From assembly GCA_015345905.1 (NCBI GenBank), contig JADDTR010000009.1, positions 558,001-622,000 on the forward strand: 64,000 bases of DNA. Reading direction: 5' to 3'. Below, in pieces: positions 10,477 through 19,654 of this stretch (position 1 is the stretch's first letter; each line of letters starts with the position of its first letter). The position numbers and the translations under genes were made by a program. The notes beneath the pieces were generated by a model. That model made no database searches. It was given only the letters and a program-made list of their open reading frames with translations, and was not told where the DNA came from. This DNA comes from Aotearoamyces nothofagi (lineage: Eukaryota > Ascomycota > Leotiomycetes > Leotiales > Tympanidaceae).

Positions 10477-12948
10477 ATGGAGTGTAGGTTTTGTCAAAAG
10501 TCCTTCTCCAAAGGCGAGCATTTACGGGTATGACGCGGGAGAAGACGTCGCATCGCGCCTTCGATCAATCACTGATCCACGTGCACAGAGACATGAGCGT
10601 AGTCGTGAGAAGCACAATTCCGAGTCTCGCCTTCCGTAGAGCTGACATCCTGCCCAAAAGACACCGGATCTCGCCCTTTCGTGTGCAAGGCATGTAAGCG
10701 GCCCTTTGCCCGACAGGATTCCCTAATGCGGCACGAGAGGCTGCACAATCGCAGAGAGTATGTGGAGTTTGCGCCGTCCCCCTCCAGCCTGAATAAGTCG
10801 GCAACACCCAGGACTCTCCCTTCGGTGGACGAGCAGGGCGAGCAGGACGAGCATGTCACTCACGCTACTTCGAGAGCGGATGAGAGGATACTGGATCAGA
10901 TTTGGAGCGAACAGCAATCCGCGGCTCCTTCTGCAATGCAGTATACACCTCCGTCCACCGAGGCTGATTTTGAGCTCATATGGCCCGATTCCGAACATCT
11001 GTTCCAGACAATCATGTCCTCAGATACGGCCAATCAGTGGCAGATGCCGCTTGGGACGTTGCCCTTTATAGCAGGTCTGGAGCAACCCAGCAATGTCTCA
11101 TTTGGACCATCGAACCCCTACAGCCATGGCCCGACAATTGACAACATACCTACTAGCGAGAGTCATAAAGCTGTGTATGATGTTAGCAAAATGGTAACAA
11201 CCTTGGTAAGCTCCACTCGGCGCCATGATATGTTGGATAACAGCTCAAAGGATTAGTCTTCCAGTGTAACAGCTGCAGTAGAGGCCACCTCTATCACTTC
11301 GGTCTTCTTAGATGAATGTTTGCATATGTTTTTTGAACGCTTTATCCCGACCTTTCCTATATTGCATCGGTCAACATTTGTATTTCGTGAATGCACGCAT
11401 CCTTTGTTGCTCAATGCTATTGCAATTGGCTCCTTGTATTTAGGTCCTAAAAGTTCAATTGCAAAGGTAAGCAATTTCCATCGAGAATCGGCATCCAATA
11501 TCACACACTAAGATGTTCTAGGGAGAGGCGTTGTGGCGTCTTGCACATATCGCATTGGCAACATCTGTAAGTACAATGCACAACTGTCTCTCTTACAAGA
11601 CTAATACTATTAGTGGGAAACGTTGATTACACATCGAGGTCCATATGACCCATGTAATGGTGTCCAACTTGTAGTCACTGCTCTTCTAGGTCAAGTCTAC
11701 GGCTCACTATCAAAGGTAAATATCTCCGCACTAAACAGACCCATTTCTCACAGACCACAGAACCGAGCTATTCGCACCACAAGCCAAGCCTTCCATGCGT
11801 TCGGCTTCTTCTGGGCTCGACAGTGCGGAATGTTTGAAGGCAAACCATACTCGGTCGAAAACTTTCCGTCTATAGATGCCTCGGAAGCGGAAATAGATCA
11901 CCAATGGAGAGTTTGGGTGGCCAAAGAGATCCAGCAACGAGCGCTTCTGGGAAACTACATCCTCGACGGTTTAATCACTCGCATGTCTGGAGAACTTGCC
12001 TCGGTTCGTCACGCTGCCAACCCTCTCGGCTTACCAAGCAGCGAGGTTCTATTCGAGGCCCGAACCTCTCGAGAATGGTTCTCGCACCTCCGATCTGAAA
12101 ATATCCATCAGCCTTCCTTCCGCAGCATCTTCCGCTCCCTATTCCTACCCTCCAACCACGGACAGTTCATCAACCATCTCTATTCTGCATTTTCTCTCCG
12201 CGTCGTCCTTGAAGGAGTCCAATCCCTCGTTTCAGACTGCGACAGTGATGACTTCGCCATCGTTGGCGTGCCTACGAAGTCCGAGCTCCGTAGAGCACTC
12301 ACCGAAGTCCACGACAGCATTAAAAACAGCGCCCATCTCGGCACCCCAGATAGACTTGAGCTCCTCCTTCGCTGGCATTCCATCTGTCTTGATGCATGCA
12401 TAGACTCTTCTATTCTATGTAGATATATCTGTTCGCGCTACAAAATTACCCAACATGTCTGGGGCAGCGGAACCGGGATACGCACCGATATCGACATTGT
12501 GCGGTGGGCGAATACAGAAGAAGCTCGTCGAGCCCTCCTCCACGCTATCGCGATCCAGGAAATTGTCGAACAGCTCCCCCGCGGCCGCGCACACGTAATC
12601 CACATCCCAAGCTCCCTCTTTGCAGCCGCCACAGTTTACAGCGTCTTCTCACTCGCTGGACTGACGACGGTCAACACCCCAAGCTTTGTGGACTGGAAAG
12701 ACGTATTATCGGCTGATAACGATCCTTGCGTTATCTTGGCTGAATTGTCGACTTCGACGGTCGTATCGGACACGAAGAGGTATATATTTGGGCAGAATTT
12801 GGCAAGTTTTGGCGCCAGTAATCTGGCGAGGAATCTATTGTATGAGTTGAATTCAATGCAGAAGCTGTTCAGGTGTCTGTCGTCGCAGTGGGGCATTGCT
12901 TATGATATGGAGGATATTTTGGACCAGTGGATTACGCTATGCCATTGA
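10477..12948 (+). CDS. C2H2 zinc finger / fungal_trans transcription factor (718 aa)
   Basis: Exons 10477-10527, 10589-10604, 10661-11205, 11257-11466, 11522-11566, 11614-11715 and 11761-12948. Two classical fingers sit at the N-terminus: Cys3, Cys6, His19, His23 and Cys31, Cys34, His47, His51, joined by the standard HTGSRPF linker. The linker and first finger are intact only if the 16-nt second exon is used. Residues from about 205 on form a fungal_trans (PF04082-like) regulatory domain, with LDECLHMFFERFIPTFPILH and a later AFGFFWARQC segment. The architecture is that of fungal pathway regulators binding DNA in the nucleus. The last intron (45 nt, in phase) may be retained in some models. 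Its place in the midst of oxidoreductase and transporter genes makes it the likely local regulator, which is inference. Confidence 0.88.
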
Positions 12949-13202
12949 TGCCGGGCTAGGTTAGGTAGAGCATTGACTTGGGAAAGGAAGCTTATTTGCC
13001 ATGTTGGCTTGGGATGGGAAATAACCATTTCTGGATAAGCGCAACGGTTGGATTCGAGGTGGAGTTGTGGAATCTGGGCATATTCGCATGACATAAGATG
13101 TACCACGACTACGGTTACTACTGCCTGTTACAGGGCAGCATCTAGACATGATCGGTAGAAATCATATATGCATATCCCTTCTAGACCCTAACCCAGACCT
13201 AT

Positions 13203-13793
13203 CTACCTCGGCGGCCCGTTAATCACAACAGGCAAATGGCCCACCAGAAACTCCACAATGGCATCCGGACCCTTCTCGACCTGCAGACCCTGCGGGATGG
13301 CCGTCGTTCGTATCCCGGGGACCTCTTCTCTCGCGATGGCGCGGATCTCGTTGCTCTGCTCGGGCGTCCACATCGATGCGCAGCACTTTGGGGTGTGTGT
13401 TAGCGGATGGTGGTGAAGTGTGATGAAGGGTGGCGAAGGAATTCCACACCGCCTGGTTTATATATATACTGAGAAATTCTCTGTACGTACCAGTAATTCG
13501 GGCTGGATCTTCCTGACAGTCTCTCGGACGTCGTCGATATCTGTCGGGGGCGTGGGTGAGCGACCTATCTGGTTTGCCGGGACGGGGAGTGAAAGGAATC
13601 AGCCGAGAAGGGGGGCAAACAACACACCATCAACATTCGCGGCGTGCACGATCGCATACTCGTGTCTCAGCGCCTCGGCCGCGCGCCCGATCAGCCGCCT
13701 CGCGCGCTCCGGCGCCGTGTTGACGGTGACGAGCTTGAATGGCCCGCGGGGCGCGGCTGCTGCTGCGGTTGCTGCTGCTGCTGCGGTTGCCAT
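13203..13793 (-). CDS. Small conserved fungal protein of unknown function (132 aa)
   Basis: Minus-strand exons 13793-13628, 13540-13491 and 13385-13203. The donors are GTGTGT and GTACGT, and the last intron has a CTAAC branch. The N-terminus is an alanine tract encoded by GCA/GCT triplets (residues 2-14). A compact body follows: LVTVNTAPERARRLIGR, HAANVDDIDDVRETV, SMWTPEQSNEIRAIARE and TTAIPQGLQVEKGPDAIVEF. No signal peptide, membrane helix or known catalytic motif is visible. The spliced reading is far more protein-like than any single open frame, and exon phases agree (1, then 0), which supports a real gene. I recall similar short proteins annotated as hypothetical in other ascomycetes but cannot name a family. 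It lies between the regulator and the FAH-family enzyme. Confidence 0.7.
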
Positions 13794-14569
13794 CTCTGGA
13801 AGAGGAGGGCGTGGGTGTGGGGTTTGGGGGTTGGTGAGGGTGCTGCTTTGGTTCGGATGGGTGGTTTGTATTGCGGATTTGTGGATGGATGGATGGATGG
13901 CAAATCTAGATGAAATGCAACTGGGATTCTCACTCAAGAATATGAGAAGGTATAGGAGAGAGTGTATGTGAAGGAAGTATGGAGATGTGTATAGGAATAG
14001 ATATCTGGATAGCCGGACTAATAGCCTCTAAAGTGCCGCAAGTCGGCCAGGTCGACTCCTGCCACAATGGCGTACCCGGCTGTGGGTGGGAGGAGGGTCG
14101 CGACAGTGGCAGCGGATCGTATGCACAAGTATATGTACAAGTGCAAGCACCGGACCTCACGTCCACGGCAGGATGTGGGAGCAACGTACGCGGGTGCCAA
14201 GGATGGCAGCTGGCAGAGCGGGAGGAGGCGGAGGAGGGGAGGGGTGGAGCGGGGCGAGGTGGGGCGCGGGGCCAAGCCCACTCTTTTCGTGGGGCGCGGA
14301 GTGGGGCGTCGTGGGGCGGGAGCTACAAAGGCGAGAAGACGACGTCTCGGCAGCTTCTTTCGGGATGTGTGAGATGCTTCGTGCGAGGAAGCGGCGACGA
14401 CGTTCTCGTCGATAGGAGCCGTAGCTTGTAGTTCTTGTCACTGACGAGGTATTTATCTTGCCGAGATAAATCTACAGATTCTTGCTTCTCTAGCTATCAT
14501 TCACTCGGGGAGATATCATGATGGCGGCTTCTTTCAACCGCAAGTGCACCCGAGGCTGGCTTGCTGGGC
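13794..14569. other. Divergent spacer between small unknown gene and FAH-family gene
   Basis: About 0.8 kb, upstream of both flanking genes. Holds a GGAT microsatellite (about 13881-13900) and a G-rich, purine-rich segment around 14215-14320. No gene seen. Likely a shared bidirectional promoter region. Confidence 0.5.
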
Positions 14570-15666
14570 ATGTCTGATCCGCTTTACGTAGGTCTGGTGC
14601 GATTCGTCCCGCAATCCAGCAGCTCGACCGTCCTCGTCGGCGAGCCAGTTGACGAGGAAATCGACGTGGGACGCGCTCTCCGTGCTGGGGAAGAAGTCAA
14701 GGCGTCGGTCTTCAGCGGCACCTCAGCCCTGAGTCCTGGCGCGAGAACCGGCCAGGTAGAAAGTGTAGCGAAGCTCCTGTCGCCCATCTCGCTGGGAGAG
14801 ACGAGCGCGATAAGATGTATTGGACTGAACGTATGCGTCTCGATTCTCCGTGGTAGATTGGCCTGGGCTGATATGGCGGATGCAGTATGGGCAACATGCC
14901 AGAGAGTTGAAGATGGCGATGCCGGATATCCCAACCCTTTTCCTGTACGCCGGCCTCGAGCCCGGCACGAGGCGCGAGCCCGTATCGCTGACGCGCGCAG
15001 GAAACCCGAGACGGCCCTCGCCGACCCTTCGAGTCCGTTCGTCATCCCAAAGGCGACTGCAGCAGAAGACAGCACGGATTACGAGTCCGAGCTCGCCATC
15101 GTTATAGGGCGCAAGGCTAAAGACGTCTCGGAAGCTGACGCGCTGGGCTACGTGCTGGGCTATACTGCCGCGAATGACATCTCTGCTCGGAAGAGCCAGT
15201 TTGCGCAGACTCAGTGGTCCTTCTCGAAGGGCTTCGATGGCGCTTGTCCGATCGGTGAGAGGATGCCGGGAGATGTTCCAAGTTCCTGCTGCTGACGTGC
15301 CGTAAAGGCCCGGCCCTAGTTTCCACAAAGGCTATACCCGATCCCAGTAAATTGCGAGTGAAGGGATCGAAGAATGGCAAAGTCCTGCAGGAGTGCGGCA
15401 CCGAGTGAGTAGTAGCCTATGCAGCGCATGGCAGATGCGAGCTGACGTTGAGAAAAAGCGACCTCATCTTCTCCGTGCCACAGATCGTGAGCTTCCTATC
15501 TCGGGGAACGACCTTGCTGCCGGGGACCATCATCCTGACTGGCACGCCTGCGGGCGTGGGCCACAGCTTTGATCCGAAGGAGTACCTGCGCGACGGGGAC
15601 GAGTTCTCGGTCGAGATCCTGCCCGCCATCGGAACCCTGGTCACGGACTTTGTTGCCGAGGAATAG
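14570..15666 (+). CDS. Fumarylacetoacetate hydrolase (FAH) family enzyme (292 aa)
   Basis: Exons 14570-14830, 14886-14944, 15001-15254, 15308-15404 and 15459-15666; introns 53-56 nt with CTGAC/CTGAT branches. The spliced protein reads HARELK...LFLKPETALADP, then DYESELAIVIGRKAKDV, YTAANDISAR, GFDGACPIGPALV, and a C-terminal LPGTIILTGTPAGVG...DGDEF. These are the successive core blocks of the FAH C-terminal domain, including the acidic metal ligands. Family members use Mg2+ or Mn2+ to cleave C-C bonds in acylpyruvates or to decarboxylate or isomerise oxo-acids late in aromatic degradation. The length fits the short fungal acylpyruvase-like subgroup, not full FAH of tyrosine degradation (about 420 aa). 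The exact substrate is unknown. Neighbouring flavin monooxygenases give it a sensible pathway context. Confidence 0.9.
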
Positions 15667-16699
15667 ATTCAGATCTCGTCGCTATGCGGACTCCATCCAT
15701 ATCCAGCAATCTCAAGCTCCTTTTCTGAACCAGACGATATGTACTGTATATGCTCTATGCCAACCAGGCCTCGCGTGTCTCTCCTTGCAGCCCAGTCCAC
15801 CTCGACAACTACAATAGCGAGATATGCTTATCCGGAACCTTGCGAGTCTTCATCGGCGAAGCGCAGTCCAAACTCTTGCCCGAGAAATGATCAGCTTGGT
15901 GGCCTAGCAGACAAGGCACAATTACGGTATCTGATCTGTTGGAGGTGGCAGATTCATCTTTCTAGACTTCCCTTTATAGCACGATCCATGTCTCCAATAG
16001 ATACATCCTTGTTGCGGAATCGAGTAATACAGTATTATTGCGTCCAACTCTGTAAGAGTCTCCGAATTATGCCCTGTCCTTATTGCTCCCGCCCGTGCTA
16101 CCCGGACGTCACGTGCTAGATGTCTAACAATCTTTCCAGCCGCTTTCCAATCATCCAACTCCCCCTTCCTCGCACAGCAAGCTGGGACCATACTGCAAAT
16201 CTCTTGTGTACCCGTACCTACTAGGATAAAAACGCCGGCTCAATAATCATAACTAAGTTATGGAAGACTGAATATTCTACTTTCTTTTTTTCTACCCCTT
16301 TGTTACAATTTTCTGCACAATTGATACGGCTGTGCTACAATTATTATATCTTATAGGACGATAATTCCTTTTTCGAATGGGTTTTCTAGCTGCTGCACGG
16401 AAGACGGATAGGATTAGGGACCGTTACATGTCTCTGGTCGCAGTGGCTGGACGATGCCATGGTTGGGCTGCAGAGAAGGTCACGAGTCGCCTAGTCGGGG
16501 ATGGGGATGGCTGTCTCGGGACGCATGGCTTCTCTTAGGATGGATGGCCTGTTCTGCGCGAGCCCTGTAGCTCGAATCATCGGAGGAGAGTGCAGGCGGG
16601 ATTGTCGCCGTATCTATATGACAGTGTGTGAATTGGTGCGGTCCGGTAGGAGTACACGTCTACTATCTACATGCGATATCTCCTGCTCTGTCGAGGAGC
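15667..16699. other. Intergenic, no gene seen
   Basis: About 1 kb between convergent FAH-family and flavin monooxygenase genes. No supported gene, RNA or repeat; presumably 3' UTRs. T-rich tracts occur around 16280-16310. Confidence 0.5.
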
Positions 16700-18423
16700 C
16701 TAGTGAACCTCTGCCACCTCGGTCACGACTTCTACAGTGCGAGTCTCCTTGGCGCCCGACAGATCCTTCAGCGCGAACTTCTCCTTCATCACCTCGTACT
16801 GCGCCTTCCACTCCTTCGTATGTCCCTCCACCGGCCGCCCTCCCGCAGCCACGATGCCCGGATTGATCCAGGCCAAGAGCTCGTTCACGTACTCGGTGTC
16901 CTTCCCCTTCAAGCTGTGGAAGTCTCTCCCGAAACCCTTCTCCGCGACGCGCCGGTTGTATTCGGCCCTCAGCTGGCTCTCGTCGGGAAGAGGAGCTTTG
17001 CCCGAGTAAGCGGCCGCCACGGCGATGGCCTGGAATTCGAAAAGGCTGAATGTGGCAATGTGGTACGGGACGCCGACGAATGCCAGCGTGGGGTCGGGGA
17101 TGTAGAAGATGTCCTTGTGCAGGTTGTGCATTTGCGTGCCGTCCGTGACGAGGACCGTCTCGTCGGCTCGCGACGGCGGGGTGGCGTCTTGGTGATATTG
17201 CGACAGGAATGGGAACGTGCAGTGGTATCCCGTGGCGACGACGACCCGGTCGATGTTCGAGAGGACCTGGCCATCCACGAGCGTGACGGAGAATGGGATG
17301 GGCTCCGAGTCGTCGAGCGGCTGAGGGTGTGGCTCGAAGTTGAAGGATGCGATTTCAGATACTCTTATTGTGTTTGGTGGAAGCATCGATTGGGGGAGGT
17401 CAAACTTTCCACTTCTTGTTGATTGGTATATGGTCTTTGCTATGCCATCAATCTCTTTTGCGATGTCACAAGAGGATGTGCCGCCTCCTATTAAAAGCAC
17501 AGTCTGTAGTTTAGGATGTCAGTAAGAGCCTTTGAACTAGTGCAGTTGAGGAGGCTGTACCTTGTCTTTATATGGGCCAGGATTCCGATATCTTTTAGAA
17601 TGGGTGATCCTGGATGGCCAAGTGCTCTTCCAGTCTTGCAATCCGGGAATGTTTGGGACTTTAGGAGAATGATAATGTCCCGTAGCGACAACCACGGCAT
17701 CAAAATCCTAAAACTTCAGTCAATTTCCATCGAGGTGATGTAATAGCAGAACTAACCCATATTTTCTTCGTTGTCTCATGGCTTTCGAGATCCAGTGTTG
17801 AAGTCTGGATCTTCCACTTGCCATTGTCCTTTGACACTTGTTCTACCTTTGTATTATATACTGTATTCTCAACAATTCCCGTCTTGGATGCTGTGTCTTG
17901 AATGTACTCCGCCAAGACATTATGGTGGACAATTTGCTCAGTGCCTGGCTTCCAGGAATTCAACGTCAACTGCATAAGTCCAGTAGGGACGTTGTTTGAG
18001 AGACCTTCATAACAGGGCCTGTCGATATATCAGTATTCGCCGAGTAGGGGCCGTTCTAGCACGCCGTCACTTACCCAGGAGGTGCATGAAGAATTTCTGG
18101 TCCTTCAATATTTTCATTGTTACCATTGACAGTGTCAGACTTCTCTCCCGAGGTCCTTGGGCCATGGTAATATGCAGTTTCCGCCACAGAGGGCACAAGG
18201 GATGGAAAAGCAGGCTCGGGCGGAAGTCGCGGATCAAAGACCCTAATCTGCCGTCAACATGAGAAGCCGCGGTACAGGTTAAAGCAACGTACCAGACGCC
18301 TCCGGAAACAGATGTCCGCTCGAAAACGGTAACGTCGACACCGGCAGCCTTTAGATGGGCGGCTGTCGCTACCCCAGAAACGCCGGCGCCTATCACGGCC
18401 ACACGCTCAATCTTCCCAGCCAT
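16700..18423 (-). CDS. Flavin-containing monooxygenase, FMO-like (503 aa)
   Basis: Minus-strand exons 18423-18293, 18242-18075, 18018-17757, 17707-17561 and 17503-16700; introns 50-57 nt. Landmarks in order are the FAD Rossmann motif GAGVSG (Gly12, Gly14, Gly17), GGVW, DFDAVVVATGHYH, an FMO-type identifying segment, the NADPH-binding GGGTSS...A, and a late VVVATGYHCTFPF. The FMO signature FxGxxxHxxxY/F appears as WPSRITHSKRY: His and Tyr are kept but Phe and Gly are replaced. FMO-family enzymes oxidise N or S atoms or, in related clades, carry out Baeyer-Villiger oxidation using NADPH and O2. The length is normal for fungal FMO-like proteins. The gene converges on the FAH-family gene, and ester products of a Baeyer-Villiger step would suit downstream hydrolysis, but this link is inference. 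Confidence 0.88.
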
Positions 18424-19654
18424 GATTGTCGTAGATTCGATTGGGTTCGTAGGCGTTAAGCGCAGCAACGTTCTGCACCGACGAGGCAGCAAGTGGCCAA
18501 GCTCTCTATTTTGTACCGCCCCGTGGCGATTGCACGATATCAGGACGGCATGAGGATGAACGTACCGCGGTTCCACTTGCGGAGCAGCAGCGACCCCGTG
18601 GGCTTCCGTCCAGGCATTGCGCACAGCTCAAGGCATTCAATCCACAGGGGCTGGACGGGGAAGTCGCTGATAAGCACATTCCGTGTCGACTGCTTGATAA
18701 TTGAATGCTGGTTGCTTGCGTCCCGATTGGCCTTCTATGCCTGGGCAGCTGGCTGGTGTGAGAACTGCACGGATGGCGTGCTTCGCCGCGGCCTGCGATT
18801 AGCCACCGATGAGAAATATCAGCATCAAAAGGCGTCATGACTGCTTACTACAGGACAGCATAGATAAGAGTTATAATTAAGATAATGAACGGATGCGGTA
18901 ACATAATAGTATAGCCACGTATTAGCGAAGTACAGTATACATAAGTACATAGTATAACAATCTGGCAATAAAGAAAGCAATATAATCCTGTAACAATATA
19001 TCAGCTCAACGGATGTCTGAGGCATCGATGATGTAGATAGCTCCTCTCCTGCATGACAAACAACCACGTTGGTTCAGTGGTGGAGTGTAATATAGCCTGC
19101 TGTAAGCTGCTTAGTATGCGTGGCCTTGCGAAGTGTCTAGTCCTGTCGTATATGGGACTTAGAAGGCATACTGTAACAGATACGCATACCAACCAGGATA
19201 CGTGAAAAGGGGTAATCAAAGCTGAGTACCCTACTTACCAACAGAGTCCCTAGGCTAAATCATCATAAGATCCAACCACCAGCAGTGCAAATTCTTCGAA
19301 AAGATCCGTACGTTTCTGATTAGTGATAATCGCAGGCATTCAATCATATCTTATCTATTCACAATCCTAAATAACCATATTCATAATATAGACGGCATCG
19401 CTCTCAATTGGTATTTTAATTTGTCTAAGAGGCAACACGGAGCTGAGGGGAAGAGAGGAAGTTAGTTGGCTTTTGAGAGAGTGCGGTCAAAGGGTGTTAT
19501 CACGAGCACTAAATACCGGGTAGAATGGGACTGGTAATATCTCAACTAGATTGATTCGATTCAATAGGATGCCAATGAGATCTAAATGCTGCTCCATAAG
19601 AGACATCCTCCCAGTTAACTGCATTAAACCAATGCCTTTATAAAATAACGCTGA
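18424..19654. other. Intergenic transition into AT-rich DNA
   Basis: About 1.2 kb between the flavin monooxygenase start and the end of the GMP synthase gene. The first 400 bases would hold the monooxygenase promoter. From about 18840 the composition turns clearly AT-rich and stays so for much of the next 20 kb. No gene recognised. Confidence 0.5.

Noticed and set aside
16628-17422. 264-codon open frame on the plus strand
   Set aside because: Exact antisense of the flavin monooxygenase last exon, whose motifs are unmistakable.
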